NCBI GenBank assembly: GCA_903929485.1
Contig: CAIYUY010000002.1
Location: 1 to 53,416 of the forward strand
Direction: 5' to 3'
Source: an uncultured Desulfuromonadales bacterium
GTDB taxonomy: Bacteria; Desulfobacterota; Desulfuromonadia; Geobacterales; CAIOGM01
Length of the DNA stretch: 53,416 nt
Below the pieces are notes generated by a model that saw nothing but the letters and a program-made list of their open reading frames with translations, made no database searches and was not told the origin of the DNA. Both the position numbers and the translations under genes were made by a program. Positions 1 to 8,120 of the stretch are shown here, one piece after another. How positions within the stretch are numbered: the stretch's first letter is position 1; each line of letters begins with the position of its first letter.

Positions 1-390
1 AATCTTCGACATGACGAACGAAACAAGGTCGCGAGGATAGTATAAATCAGCGAAGCATCAACATGAGGAACTGCAATCGAGTCACGTCACACAAAAACTA
101 GAGAGGAATAAAGAATTTACAGAATAAATGTTGCTCTATCCGCAGCATTGTGTAAACGATTCCGACACCACAACATTAAAGGTGTCGGGTTTCTTTACAC
201 TCATTGGCAAAAGATATAAATTTGATAAGAAAAAACAACCAACTAATAAACTTATAATTCGGTAGTTTCCTTAATACACGTAACGAAAAAGCATAAGGGA
301 GATTCAAACCGGGGTACATGGATAACCTACAGAAAATGATGGAACGACGGACGGAAAAAAGGTAGTATCGGCGGTTGTCCATATATTCTC

Positions 391-409
391 GGGCGTATGC
401 CATGCGCCC
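391..409. repeat. imperfect palindrome upstream of hisA
   Basis: A 19-base dyad with arms GGGCGTATG and CATGCGCCC (one mismatch) lies 22 bases before the hisA start codon. It resembles the short REP-like palindromes scattered elsewhere in this window. The rest of bases 1-390 is AT-rich. I see no convincing gene there, no hisH or hisB, and no clear terminator. A 75-codon minus-strand frame at 176-403 has no recognisable features. Confidence 0.5.
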
Positions 410-430
410 CTACAAATCGGAGATACCTAC

Positions 431-1171
431 ATGATCGTCATACCCGCCATTGATCTCAAGGAAGGGCGCTGCGTCCGGTTGGAGCAGGGACTCATGGAGC
501 GGGACACCGTCTTCAACGACAACCCGGCGGCCCAGGCATTGGAGTGGCAGCGTCAGGGAGCGGAACTCCTCCATATCGTCGACCTGGACGGCGCCTTTGC
601 CGGTGAACCGAAGAATCGCGCCGCCATCGAGGCCATCGTCAAGGCCATAACTATCCCCACCCAATTGGGAGGTGGAATCCGGGATCTGGCCACGGTGGAG
701 GCCTATCTTGCCCTTGGGGTGAGTCGGGTCATCCTGGGAACAGCTGCCCAGCGAAACCCGGAGTTGGTGAAAGATGCCTGTGAAAAGTTTCCCGGCCGGA
801 TCGTGGTGGGGATCGACGCCAAGAACGGCATGGTGGCGGTGCAGGGGTGGGCCGAGGTGACGGGAATCACGGCGGTGGAACTGGCCAAGAAGTTCGAGGG
901 GTACGGCGTGGCCGCCATCATCTATACGGACATCGCCCGGGACGGGATGCTCCAGGGGCCGAACCTGGAGGCGACCAAGGCCCTGGCCCAGGCGATTTCC
1001 ATCCCGGTCATCGCCTCCGGTGGAGTCTCCACCCTGACGGACATTGAGAATCTCATGGCCATCGAAAGGTCCGGCGTCACCGGGGTCATCACCGGCAAGG
1101 CGATCTACACCGGGGCGATCAAGCTGGCCGAAGCCATCGCTCTGACCAGGTGTTCCATCCTCTCCTCTTGA
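431..1171 (+). CDS. hisA: HisA phosphoribosylformimino-AICAR-P isomerase
   Basis: This 246-residue protein matches HisA, the cytoplasmic (beta/alpha)8-barrel that isomerises ProFAR to PRFAR in histidine biosynthesis. It opens with the family signature [14 protein letters not shown], whose Asp is the first catalytic acid. It then shows VDLDGA, the LGGGIR phosphate loop, [10 protein letters not shown] with the second catalytic Asp, and the ASGGVS and [11 protein letters not shown] phosphate-binding segments, so the enzyme looks intact. The ATG is preceded by GGAG at eight bases. HisA is usually embedded in a his operon next to hisH and hisF. Neither is visible here: upstream is non-coding sequence and downstream is a toxin-antitoxin pair. 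The last residues (CSILSS) look unlike a normal HisA tail, which suggests that the 3' side was rearranged. Confidence 0.95.
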   Translation: MIVIPAIDLKEGRCVRLEQGLMERDTVFNDNPAAQALEWQRQGAELLHIVDLDGAFAGEPKNRAAIEAIVKAITIPTQLGGGIRDLATVEAYLALGVSRVILGTAAQRNPELVKDACEKFPGRIVVGIDAKNGMVAVQGWAEVTGITAVELAKKFEGYGVAAIIYTDIARDGMLQGPNLEATKALAQAISIPVIASGGVSTLTDIENLMAIERSGVTGVITGKAIYTGAIKLAEAIALTRCSILSS

Positions 1172-1176
1172 TTTTC

Positions 1177-1211
1177 TTGACATTTGATCGGGAATAGTGA
1201 ATCTGTTTCAC
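1177..1211 (+). promoter_or_regulatory. candidate promoter and operator of the vapBC pair
   Basis: Six bases after the hisA stop there is a perfect -35 hexamer TTGACA at 1177-1182. The -10 region near 1199-1205 is weak. A perfect inverted repeat GTGAA-5-TTCAC lies at 1197-1211, over the expected -10 / start region. Antitoxin complexes commonly bind such dyads to autoregulate, so this is a plausible VapBC operator. That reading is inference. Confidence 0.45.
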
Positions 1212-1249
1212 ATGGCGTCAACAGATATCACGCAAGGAAAGGAGCGGTT

Positions 1250-1471
1250 ATGCAAGCAGTTCGGGAAATAATAAACAGCAATGCCCTGAAGAATCTGTTC
1301 AATCTTCCGCCCGGATTGCGGAACAGGAGGGTTGAAGTCCTTATCCTCCCTGCAGACGAACAATTTTCCGAGACAGACGCTTTCAAACCGGAGGAATATT
1401 CCGGCGTGTTAAAGTTGAAGGATGCAACAGCGGCGGCGCGGAGTATTCGAGATGAATGGGAGCGCTGCTGA
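1250..1471 (+). CDS. VapB-type antitoxin
   Basis: This small protein of 73 residues directly precedes and overlaps a PIN-domain toxin, so it is almost certainly the cognate antitoxin. The ATG at 1250 has a strong ribosome-binding site (AAGGAAAGGAG), which makes it preferable to the longer frame from 1184. The N-terminal half (MQAVREIINSNALKNLFNLP) is of the type found in short DNA-binding antitoxins preceding vapC. The acidic, Ala-rich C-terminus would wrap the toxin. Its stop codon overlaps the vapC start (TGATG), implying translational coupling. The exact antitoxin family cannot be fixed by eye. Confidence 0.7.
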   Translation: MQAVREIINSNALKNLFNLPPGLRNRRVEVLILPADEQFSETDAFKPEEYSGVLKLKDATAAARSIRDEWERC

Positions 1472-1875
1472 TGTATCTGGTTGACACCAATATTCTTATC
1501 TACCACTTCGACGGTTCCATCCCTGCTCCTTCCAAGGACAAGCTCAACTCTATTTTCCGTAAGCATTTCACGGTTTCCGTCATCACCGGAATGGAGTTTC
1601 TCGGCTTTCGAGGCCACACGAGCGACTCTTTTAAAAAAGCCGACCGATTTCTTTCTTTTGCCAAGGTAATCGGAATTGAGGAGGCTATTGTGGCAAAAGT
1701 GATCGAAATACTGAGAAGCTCCGCTATCAAATTGCCCGATGCCGTCATTGCCGCAACGGCTCTCATCTACGATCTGATCCTGGTCACGAGAAACAGCAAC
1801 GATTTCTCCGGTTGCGGCGTTTCATGCTTCAATCCCTTTGACACTACATGTTGCAATGAGCCGCTCACACCATGA
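1471..1875 (+). CDS. vapC: VapC-family PIN-domain toxin
   Basis: The 134-residue protein is a PIN-domain ribonuclease of the VapC type, which cleaves RNA when freed from its antitoxin. It starts with the canonical MYLVDTNILIYHF, carrying the first metal-binding Asp. Further acidic residues follow in VITGMEFLG, in LPDAVIAATA and in RNSNDFSG, so the four-acid active site appears complete. I place the start at 1471, because it overlaps the antitoxin stop and has GGGAG upstream. A start five codons earlier is also open. The 3' end overlaps the helicase start by four bases (ATGA), so toxin and helicase may be co-translated. Confidence 0.85.
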   Translation: MYLVDTNILIYHFDGSIPAPSKDKLNSIFRKHFTVSVITGMEFLGFRGHTSDSFKKADRFLSFAKVIGIEEAIVAKVIEILRSSAIKLPDAVIAATALIYDLILVTRNSNDFSGCGVSCFNPFDTTCCNEPLTP

Positions 1876-4109
1876 ATCTCCTCCATAATCTCAATGCTCC
1901 CCAGAAAGAAGCGGTCATCCATGGCGAGGGGCCGCTCCTGATCCTTGCCGGCGCCGGCTCGGGCAAGACCCGGGTCATCGTCCATCGCATCGCCTGGCTC
2001 ATCCACGAGCGGGGGGTCCTCCCCTGGCAGATCCTGGCGGTGACCTTTACCAATAAGGGGGCCGGGGAGATGAAGGAGCGGGTGCAGAAGCTCCTCCCCG
2101 GCTTCGACCTCCCCCTCATCACCACCTTCCACTCCGCCTGCGTCCGGATTCTCCGCCGCGATGGCCACCATCTGGGCTTTCAGCAGAGTTTTACCATCTA
2201 CGACGACAAGGATAGCGAACGGCTCCTGAAGGATGTCATTCTCTCTCTTAATATCGACGAGAAGAAGTTCCCCGCCAAGGGGTTCGCCGCCTATATCGAC
2301 GACTGCAAGAACGGGGGGAAGGAGCCCAAGGATGTTCCCACGGCCAAGGGAGATCCCTACGGGGCCAAGGCGGTGCAGGTCTACGCCGCCTATCAGGAGC
2401 GGCTCCAAAAATGCAACGCCCTGGATTTCGGCGACTTGGTGATGCAGACTGTCCGGCTTCTGGAGCAATGTCCCGATGTGCGGGCCTGGTACCAAAACCG
2501 CTACCAATGGCTCCTGGTGGACGAATACCAGGATACCAACCCCATCCAGTACCGCTTCGTCCGGCTTTTGGCCGGTGACAGGGGGAATCTCTGCGTGGTG
2601 GGGGACGACGACCAATCCATCTACCGCTGGCGGGGGGCCGACATCCGGAACATCCTGGACTTCGAGCGGGACTACCCGGGCGTAGCCGTGGTGAAGCTGG
2701 AACAGAACTACCGCTCCACCAAGAGCATCATCACCGCCGCCGGCGCGGTGGTGGCCAAGAACCGGGGGCGCAAGGGAAAAACCCTCTGGACGGATAATCC
2801 CATGGGGGACCGGATCGTCTACCGCCGGCTGGAGAGCGAGCGAGAGGAGGCGCGTCTGGTCTGCGCGGAGATCGAACAGCACCTCCGCCGGGAAGGCGCC
2901 CTCAGCGATGCGGCGGTCTTTTACCGGACCAACGCCCAGTCCCGGGTGGTGGAAGAGGCGCTGGTGCAGGCCGCCCTCCCCTATCACGTGGTGGGCGGGG
3001 TCCGGTTTTATGCCCGGCTGGAGATCAAGGATGTCCTCGCCTATCTCAAGGTCATCGATAACCCGGCGGACGAGATCTCCTTCAAGCGGATCATCAACGT
3101 CCCGTTGCGGGGAATCGGCCACGCCACGGTGGACCGGATCTCCCAGCTGGCGGCAACCGGGGGGTTGACCTTCGGCGAGGCGCTGGAGCAGGCCGCCACG
3201 GGGAACTACCTGGCCGCCGGGACCCGGGGAAAGATCGCCGGTTTCGCCGCCATGCTGGGGCAATTTCGGGAGATGGCCACTAAACTCCCCCTCTCGGAGC
3301 TGACGGAGAGCATCCTGGAGGAAACGGGGTACGAAGCGAAGCTGAAACAGGAGCGGACCGAGGAGGCGGAAGAGCGGCTGGCCAACCTCCGGGAGCTCCT
3401 CACCGCCATGGAGGAGTTTCAGCAAAACAATGAGGAACGCCCCCTTTCCGCCTTTCTGGAGCGGGTGGCGCTGGTTTCGGACATGGAGCGGGAGGGAACG
3501 GGAAAAGATTCGGTGACTCTCATGACCCTCCACACGGCCAAGGGGCTGGAGTTCCCCCTGGTTTTCATGATCGGCATGGAGGAGAAACTCTTTCCCCATG
3601 TCCGCTCCCTGGGGGATCCGGAGCAGATGGAGGAAGAGCGGCGACTCTGCTACGTGGGGATGACCCGTGCCCGGAAGAAACTCTTTCTCCTCAATGCCCG
3701 GCGGCGTCACATCTTCGGTCAGGAGCAGCTGAATCCCCCCTGCCGTTTTATCGCCGACATTCCCAAGGAGCTCCTGGACGAAGAGGTGGAGTATCAGTCC
3801 GGCTTCAGCTTCGGCGACAGGGGATCGGGATGGGAAGAGAAGAAGCAGCCCCAGGCGCCGGAACCGTCCAAGCATAACCTGGCCGCCATCTTCCAGGAGG
3901 GAGCCCTGGACGACTTCCCCCAGGTGGAGATAGTACCGGAGGAGCAGGAAGGGGTCTGGCTGGGGATGAAGGTCCGCCACGGCAAGTTTGGCCCCGGAAC
4001 GGTGAGGAAGATCGAGGGGAAGGGGGACGATCAGAAGGTGATCGTCTGGTTCAGCTCCGTGGGGCCCAAAAAACTTCTGCTAAGGTTTGCGGGGCTGGAA
4101 CGGGGGTAA
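1872..4109 (+). CDS. pcrA: UvrD/PcrA-type SF1 DNA helicase
   Basis: This 745-residue protein is a 3'-5' superfamily 1A helicase acting in repair and replication restart. The helicase motifs appear in order: Q motif LNAPQKEAV, Walker A GAGSGKT (about residue 28), Walker B DEYQDTN, motif III VVGDDDQSIYRWRGA, motif IV LEQNYRST, motif V LHTAKGLEFP, and motif VI YVGMTRARKKL. The C-terminal 50 residues (from GMKVRHGKFGPGTV) form the Tudor-like module typical of PcrA proteins, which binds RNA polymerase in studied members. The length is normal. The ATG overlaps the vapC stop. A hairpin terminator follows. The gene appears intact and is codon-rich in GC like the chromosomal core. Confidence 0.93.
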   Translation: MNLLHNLNAPQKEAVIHGEGPLLILAGAGSGKTRVIVHRIAWLIHERGVLPWQILAVTFTNKGAGEMKERVQKLLPGFDLPLITTFHSACVRILRRDGHHLGFQQSFTIYDDKDSERLLKDVILSLNIDEKKFPAKGFAAYIDDCKNGGKEPKDVPTAKGDPYGAKAVQVYAAYQERLQKCNALDFGDLVMQTVRLLEQCPDVRAWYQNRYQWLLVDEYQDTNPIQYRFVRLLAGDRGNLCVVGDDDQSIYRWRGADIRNILDFERDYPGVAVVKLEQNYRSTKSIITAAGAVVAKNRGRKGKTLWTDNPMGDRIVYRRLESEREEARLVCAEIEQHLRREGALSDAAVFYRTNAQSRVVEEALVQAALPYHVVGGVRFYARLEIKDVLAYLKVIDNPADEISFKRIINVPLRGIGHATVDRISQLAATGGLTFGEALEQAATGNYLAAGTRGKIAGFAAMLGQFREMATKLPLSELTESILEETGYEAKLKQERTEEAEERLANLRELLTAMEEFQQNNEERPLSAFLERVALVSDMEREGTGKDSVTLMTLHTAKGLEFPLVFMIGMEEKLFPHVRSLGDPEQMEEERRLCYVGMTRARKKLFLLNARRRHIFGQEQLNPPCRFIADIPKELLDEEVEYQSGFSFGDRGSGWEEKKQPQAPEPSKHNLAAIFQEGALDDFPQVEIVPEEQEGVWLGMKVRHGKFGPGTVRKIEGKGDDQKVIVWFSSVGPKKLLLRFAGLERG

Positions 4110-4116
4110 AAAAATC

Positions 4117-4153
4117 GCCGGGAACGGGTCTCCCTCTTCCCGGCTAATTTTTG
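4117..4153 (+). terminator. intrinsic terminator after the helicase gene
   Basis: A perfect 8-bp stem (GCCGGGAA / TTCCCGGC) encloses a 12-base loop seven bases after the helicase stop and is followed by TAATTTTTG. This ends the hisA-vapBC-pcrA unit. An A-run before the stem means it could also act on the minus strand. Confidence 0.8.
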
Positions 4154-4156
4154 TCG

Positions 4157-4193
4157 GTGTGCACCATGAACCCGGTGCGCACCCTACGACTCG
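4157..4193. repeat. REP-like palindrome, family A, copy 1
   Basis: The core GTGCACCATGAACCCGGTGCGC is close to self-complementary and is followed by ACCCTACGACTCG. Related copies occur at 4984-5043, 11844-11901 and 14481-14523. The longer copies show that the full element is about 60 bp and begins and ends with AGTCGTA / TACGACT inverted ends. The distribution outside genes is typical of REP/BIME-like hairpins. Confidence 0.7.
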
Positions 4194-4197
4194 ACAT

Positions 4198-4283
4198 TTG
4201 TCATTCCGGCAGAGATTTTGGGCCGGAATCCAGTCTGTAACGTATCGAAATCATGGATGCCGGATAGAACATTTCCGGCATGA
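4198..4283. repeat. REP-like palindrome, family B, copy 1
   Basis: Two nested dyads occur here: ATTCCGGC...GCCGGAAT at 4203-4230 and GATGCCGG...CCGGCATGAC at 4256-4283. The second half recurs at 6345-6374 (GGATGCCGGACAGC...CCGGCATGAC). The two copies bracket the PEP-CTERM and ROK genes. Confidence 0.6.
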
Positions 4284-4318
4284 CAAACAGAATTGTCGAG
4301 AGCATCAACCTTCATACT

Positions 4319-4898
4319 TCAGCATTGTTTTCTCATTCTCTTCCGGGCGTACCCCACCACCCCCAGGCTGATGCAGAGCAGTGCGTAGGTAGAGGGTTCG
4401 GGTACGGATAAAGTTGCCATGAACGTGAAATTGCCTGAAACAGACTCAACATTCAAGTCGCCCAAGCTTGTTGGGAACGATCCCGCATCCGTAAGAGCAG
4501 GCCCCGTAACGGTATATGCGCCGGAAAGATTATACGTAGCCGGAGTAGTATTAACCCCGGCCATGACCAGCGGTTGAGAGAGATCAATAAAACCTGCAAC
4601 GTGACTTACACTAATTGAAAAGACAGCAGAGAGGTCGCTGAAGGTAGCTATTCCGATACTATTGATCTGAATGGTTGTGGCGCCCGGGTTAACGATTGCG
4701 TATCCTGCATCAATAATGGTGTTCGTGTCGGCAACGGTTGTGAATGTTACCAAGGCATCGGTAAACGGCGTCCCCGAGAGTTCCGGTCATGGCGCCCGTG
4801 CCGGTGTAGGTGATCACTGATGCCTGCGCCGAAACCCCGATGGTAAGAGTGAGCGCCGCCAGGGTCAGGGTGAATGATGATAACATGAATTTATTCAT
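4319..4898 (-). pseudogene. PEP-CTERM exported protein with a single-base frameshift
   Basis: Two overlapping frames form one gene. The first (from 4898, RBS GGAG) encodes a signal peptide (MNKFMLSSFTLTLAAL, then GVSAQAS) and about 40 residues. The second carries the remainder and ends with a PEP-CTERM sorting tail: VPEPSTYALL, a hydrophobic stretch, then RKRMRK. Removing one base from the run of four C at 4772-4775 (plus strand) restores a continuous reading through GTLGTPFTDALVTF. PEP-CTERM proteins are exported, processed by an exosortase and placed on the cell surface or in the biofilm matrix. No exosortase lies in the window. The shift is in a homopolymer, so it may be a sequencing error, a phase-variable site or a real mutation. 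Confidence 0.8.
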
Positions 4899-4983
4899 GA
4901 TTGCTCCTTATGAGCAGAAGTCCATAACCGCTTGGACGTTGCAGGAATCATCACGCCGTAGCAACTTATTTTTCCTCATTCCC

Positions 4984-5043
4984 AGTCGTAACGTGCGCAC
5001 GGTTGTTGTTAGGCGCCATGAACCCGGTGCACACTCTGCGACT
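4984..5043. repeat. REP-like palindrome, family A, copy 2 (full length)
   Basis: The element runs from AGTCGTAACGTGCG to TGCGACTC with the central CATGAACCCGGTGC core. Its ends are inverted repeats of each other. It lies between the divergently oriented tail of the ROK gene and the 5' end of the PEP-CTERM gene. Confidence 0.65.
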
Positions 5044-5080
5044 CGGACCAGAAGGAGCGCTATGATGCGATAATACCGCA

Positions 5081-5986
5081 TCAGCAACCGCTCCAAGCCG
5101 CGCCGAAGACTCCGGCCGAGTCCCCCAGTTCGTTTTTGAGGATGGGGGTCCGGAGATCGTCGTGGAAGGCGTACTGCCGAACCCGGTCTACGCCGATGGT
5201 GTAGAGTTCGTGTATCCCCGACAGCCCTCCCCCCAGGACCACGGCGTCGGGATCGATGACCGAAATGAGCCCTCCCAGGCAGCGGCCGAAATCGTCCAGG
5301 AACCGGTCAAAAGCTTCCCGGCACTCTCCATCCCCTCCCCGTGCGCCGGCCACGATCTCCTCCACCTTCAGCTTCCGCCCATAACGGGTCAGAAAGTCCC
5401 GCTCCACCCCTGACCCGCTGATCTTGGTCTCCACGCACCCCCGGTTGCCGCAGTAACAGGGGAGTCCTTCCGGGTCCACGGAGAGATGCCCCCACTCACC
5501 AGCGATGCGGTGAGGGCCTTCCCGCACCAAGCCATCCAGACAGAGCCCTCCGCCGCATCCCGTCCCCATGATGACGCCGAAGACAACCCCATACCCTCGT
5601 CCCGCGCCACGCCGGCACTCCGCCAGAGCGAAACAGTCGGCGTCGTTGCGGACCCCCACGGGTTTCCCCAGGAGCTGTTGCAGATCACCCTTCAAGGGAT
5701 GACCCCTGAGACAGGTGGAGTTGGCGTTCCGGACAAGGCCGGTGACGGCGTCCAGGGAGCCGGGGATGCCGATCCCGATGGTGTACGGACACCCAGGAGG
5801 GACGAGCAGGGCGGTTTCAATGATGAGCCCGTGGAGAGCGGCGAGAACGGCTTCGTACCCCTCCGCCGCCGGCGACGCGGTCCGATGACGGAGGAGGATG
5901 GTATCATCGGGAGCAAGGAGGAGCGCCTCGATCTTGGTCCCTCCCAGGTCGATACCCAGGCGATGGGGAAAAGCGGCGTCAGTCAT
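5081..5986 (-). CDS. ROK-family sugar kinase (glucokinase / NagK type)
   Basis: This cytoplasmic protein of about 301 residues is a ROK kinase that phosphorylates a hexose or amino-hexose with ATP. It begins with the ATP-phosphate motif LGIDLGGTKIEALLL. It contains VRNDADCFALAE with the catalytic Asp (NDAD), the GTGCGGGL loop, and IAGEWGH whose His helps bind zinc. The ROK zinc cluster CYCGNRGCVE and the ATP-binding VVLGGGLSG follow. All key residues are present. I chose the start at 5986 because the signature begins just after it and longer frames add an unrelated leader. Substrate cannot be decided from sequence: N-acetylglucosamine, fructose and glucose are all possible. Confidence 0.88.
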   Translation of the reverse strand: MTDAAFPHRLGIDLGGTKIEALLLAPDDTILLRHRTASPAAEGYEAVLAALHGLIIETALLVPPGCPYTIGIGIPGSLDAVTGLVRNANSTCLRGHPLKGDLQQLLGKPVGVRNDADCFALAECRRGAGRGYGVVFGVIMGTGCGGGLCLDGLVREGPHRIAGEWGHLSVDPEGLPCYCGNRGCVETKISGSGVERDFLTRYGRKLKVEEIVAGARGGDGECREAFDRFLDDFGRCLGGLISVIDPDAVVLGGGLSGIHELYTIGVDRVRQYAFHDDLRTPILKNELGDSAGVFGAAWSGC

Positions 5987-6237
5987 GAGATTCGGTATTC
6001 TCCCTGTCCATCCGGTAAAGCAGGCGATACATGACGTGTAAGGCCATGCCACGTTGCAAACTCAGCCGGTCGCAGACGGAATCTGGCAATATTTCCCTCA
6101 TGCAAGCCTTTCAGTTCGACATGCACCAGATCAATGAAACGCTGCAATCGTTTCCCCGGCTTTTTCCGGCGACCGCTTTGACGACCGCCGGCGGATTGTG
6201 CCACTACGCCGGAGGATAGACGCCAGAATTGAGCCAA
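5983..6237 (-). CDS. uncertain small ORF(s) upstream of the ROK kinase
   Basis: An 84-codon frame (5983-6237) ends in ATGA overlap with the ROK start, as in translationally coupled genes, but its sequence is Arg-rich and matches nothing I know. A second, nested frame on the same strand at 5979-6101 encodes 40 residues (starting MREILPDSVCDRL and ending RMDRENTESHD), with AAAGG five bases before its ATG. The nested frame has the more protein-like composition. Only one, or neither, is likely to be translated. The remaining bases 6238-6345 show no gene. Confidence 0.3.
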   Translation of the reverse strand: MAQFWRLSSGVVAQSAGGRQSGRRKKPGKRLQRFIDLVHVELKGLHEGNIARFRLRPAEFATWHGLTRHVSPALPDGQGEYRIS

Positions 6238-6344
6238 TCCCGTTCCGACCAGAGCAGTTTGCCAACGGCGGCAATTTAATCGACGAAATAAAGAAGACCG
6301 GGTTCAGTATTACTCCTTAAAACACGGCTGCCGGCAACCAACCT

Positions 6345-6374
6345 GGATGCCGGACAGCAAATTTCCGGCATGAC
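6345..6374. repeat. REP-like palindrome, family B, copy 2
   Basis: The dyad GGATGCCGGACAGC...CCGGCATGAC repeats the second half of the element at 4256-4283 with two or three differences. It is intergenic and could form a stem of six or seven base pairs. Confidence 0.55.
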
Positions 6375-6469
6375 AGACGATCCTATTCATCCTACTTCCT
6401 CTTCTCATCTAGATGGCACAAGGGGGACGTTCACGTACAACGTCCCTCCTCCCCCCCAACTTCACCAGT

Positions 6470-6672
6470 CCCGGCCACGGTTTCCGGAATCTCCGGCGTC
6501 TGCCTGTCGCGGCGACAGGCGCCGGATAGATAGAAGCGGCAAGCCGCCGGGGTAGTTCCGCCTGGTCCCGCAGTTCCCACTCCCCCACCGTCACCACCCG
6601 CCGGCCCGGGTTTTCAAGATCACCCCGCTCCTGCTCACCCAATCAACTCCATCTTGGCGACTTGAGAGGCTG
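6470..6672 (-). repeat. Vsr-tail repeat, copy 1
   Basis: Read on the minus strand, this segment contains a frame GEQERGDLENPGRRVVTV followed by GEWELRDQAELPRRL. That resembles the C-terminal strand and helix of Vsr endonucleases (compare ESLGWEILAIWECEVKDNEQL in the intact Vsr of this window). The same stretch recurs at 7850-8120, 8590-8640 (partial), 10183-10305, 10316-10409 and 11060-11300. Homology among copies 1 and 4 starts at CTCTCAAG; the other long copies continue into an extra module. Here the repeat supplies the last residues and the stop codon of the P-loop gene. No complete vsr frame exists in any copy. Confidence 0.75.
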
Positions 6673-7600
6673 CGACACCTAATGCCCCCAAAAAACGGGC
6701 AAAACCCTCCAAATTGGTCTCATACCTGGTGATAGAATTGGGGGAATCCGAAAACTTTCTACTGAACTCTATTGTCCATGGCGGATAAGAAAAAAGTTCG
6801 AATAATTCAGATTTCTTTTTTTGTTTTGGGCAATCGTACATACTGACCAAAATACCGGCGGCTTGAAGGTCACTGCTTACCCCTGAAAGAGTCCGCGGCG
6901 ACTTCCCCACGGATCGAAGATGCAAAAGATAGCGAGCCATGGCATCCACAATAATAGTGGCGCTATCATGACCGATACCATACTGCCGCCAGTCATCCAC
7001 CCAAAAACTCAACCCGGTGCGGATCATAGGAGATTCAATACTCTTCTTTCGCATACAGGCGATGTACTGCTGCAGATCACGAACGGACTCATTAAAAGAA
7101 CAATCCACCAAAAGCAGAACTTCATCGACAGCACGATTCAGGCTTCGGAATTCAAGACTTCCCGTGCCATTACGTCCGAATCCGCACCTGGTTTTGATCC
7201 TCAGGGAGGGCGTAAATAGTGGCTCGGAATGTCCCGAACGAGCCTGCATATCAAGAGGGTGCGCCCATAAAAGCAGCAACACTCCTGAACACCGTAACCA
7301 TGTCAGCAGAGCCTTGTCTCTTTGGAAGGCCCAAGGGATTGCGACTATATCCGCAGACGGACACGGGGTAGTAATTGCCTCGGTCACTATCTCCTTTTGG
7401 CATGTGGTAGACTGTTCACTGACCGCCTGCGTAGAGAGATCAAAGAAACGCAAGCCAAGAGACTGGCAGGCTTTTTCTCCCAAACGGCTCTTACCCACTC
7501 CAGGTGGACCGACAAGGAAAATCGTCGAAAATCGACTTTTAGAATCAGTTCCCATAAAATTCTTACGCAGAGAATCAACACCGAACATGTTATGGTACAT
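6635..7600 (-). CDS. P-loop (kinase-like) protein of unknown function
   Basis: The 321-residue product has a Walker A motif GPPGVGKSRLGEKA at residues 31-44 in a shikimate-kinase-like context, followed by an alpha/beta region to about residue 175. I do not recognise the family. The C-terminal third (from about residue 195) includes YLLHLRSVGKSPRTLSGV, reminiscent of the SAM-like N-domain of tyrosine recombinases, but no catalytic domain follows. The start at 7600 has GGAAAAGA upstream; later ATGs at residues 5 and 16 are alternatives. The last codons (QVAKMELIG and stop) lie inside the Vsr-tail repeat, so the native C-terminus may have been replaced. The lower GC than flanking core genes suggests horizontal acquisition. 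Confidence 0.6.
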   Translation of the reverse strand: MYHNMFGVDSLRKNFMGTDSKSRFSTIFLVGPPGVGKSRLGEKACQSLGLRFFDLSTQAVSEQSTTCQKEIVTEAITTPCPSADIVAIPWAFQRDKALLTWLRCSGVLLLLWAHPLDMQARSGHSEPLFTPSLRIKTRCGFGRNGTGSLEFRSLNRAVDEVLLLVDCSFNESVRDLQQYIACMRKKSIESPMIRTGLSFWVDDWRQYGIGHDSATIIVDAMARYLLHLRSVGKSPRTLSGVSSDLQAAGILVSMYDCPKQKKKSELFELFSYPPWTIEFSRKFSDSPNSITRYETNLEGFARFLGALGVAASQVAKMELIG

Positions 7601-7649
7601 TCTTTTCCGCGAATCACCTTAGTGCAGCGCAAGTATCTGCAGGCGCAGT

Positions 7650-7760
7650 ATCATGATCGAGCGTCATGCCGTCGGTCCGGTTTTCTCGCATTTCCTTCTC
7701 AGACGGGCAAGTTTGAGACGTATTCCGTCATGGCCTCGTGGTATCATCCTCCTCACGATC
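7650..7760 (+). repeat. BrnA-downstream repeat, copy in plus orientation
   Basis: The stretch containing GAGCGTCATGCCGTCGG, then GTTTGAGACGTATTCCGTCA and GGTATCATC, is the reverse-complement relative of the sequence found after the BrnA antitoxin relics at 14650-14836 and 16061-16246. Identity is imperfect but runs for about 105 bases. No gene is recognised in it. Confidence 0.65.
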
Positions 7761-7849
7761 TAGCGACGCCATGCGACATTGGAGTAGGGAAGGGATGGTT
7801 GGGAGGATGGCGATTAACATTAATAAGTTGCATAAGTTACCAGCATCGC

Positions 7850-8120
7850 ACCCAGTTGCGGTTTCCAGAATCAACGGCGTCTGCCGGTGGCGGCGATAAG
7901 CGCGGGAGAGAAGCGGCAAACGCCGGGTCAGCTCCGCCTGATTCCGCAGTTCACACTCCCACACCGTCACCACCCGCCGGCCCGGGTTTTCAAGATCAGC
8001 CCGCTCCTTCTCACCCAATAAACTCCATCCTGGCAACTTGAGAGCCCAGGACTGCTTAAGCCACACGCAACGCATAATTGCATGTACGTCCCCATCTCCA
8101 CGTCCCCATCTCCACCCTTG
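7850..8120 (-). repeat. Vsr-tail repeat, copy 2 (longest)
   Basis: This is the fullest copy. On the minus strand it reads: a GGGGACGTACATGCAATT module, ATGCGTTGCGTGTGG, CTTAAGCAGTCCTGGG, CTCTCAAG, then the frame LGEKERADLENPGRR-VVTVWECELRNQAELTRRL and about 90 further bases with the GGCGTTTGCCGCTTC segment. It replaces the last codons of the PIN-toxin relic at 8114-8426. Bases 7761-7849 hold nothing recognisable. Confidence 0.75.

Noticed and set aside
176-403. 75-codon minus-strand frame before hisA
   Set aside because: AT-rich, no ribosome-binding site, no recognisable motif, and it overlaps the palindrome at 391-409. Probably not a gene.
1767-3980. 737-codon antisense frame over the helicase gene
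   Set aside because: It is the complement of a high-GC gene; composition is Leu/Gly/His-rich without domains, while the plus strand encodes all helicase motifs.
5983-6237. Confident call of a coupled gene upstream of the ROK kinase
   Set aside because: Two overlapping frames compete, neither matches a family, so only a low-confidence entry is given.
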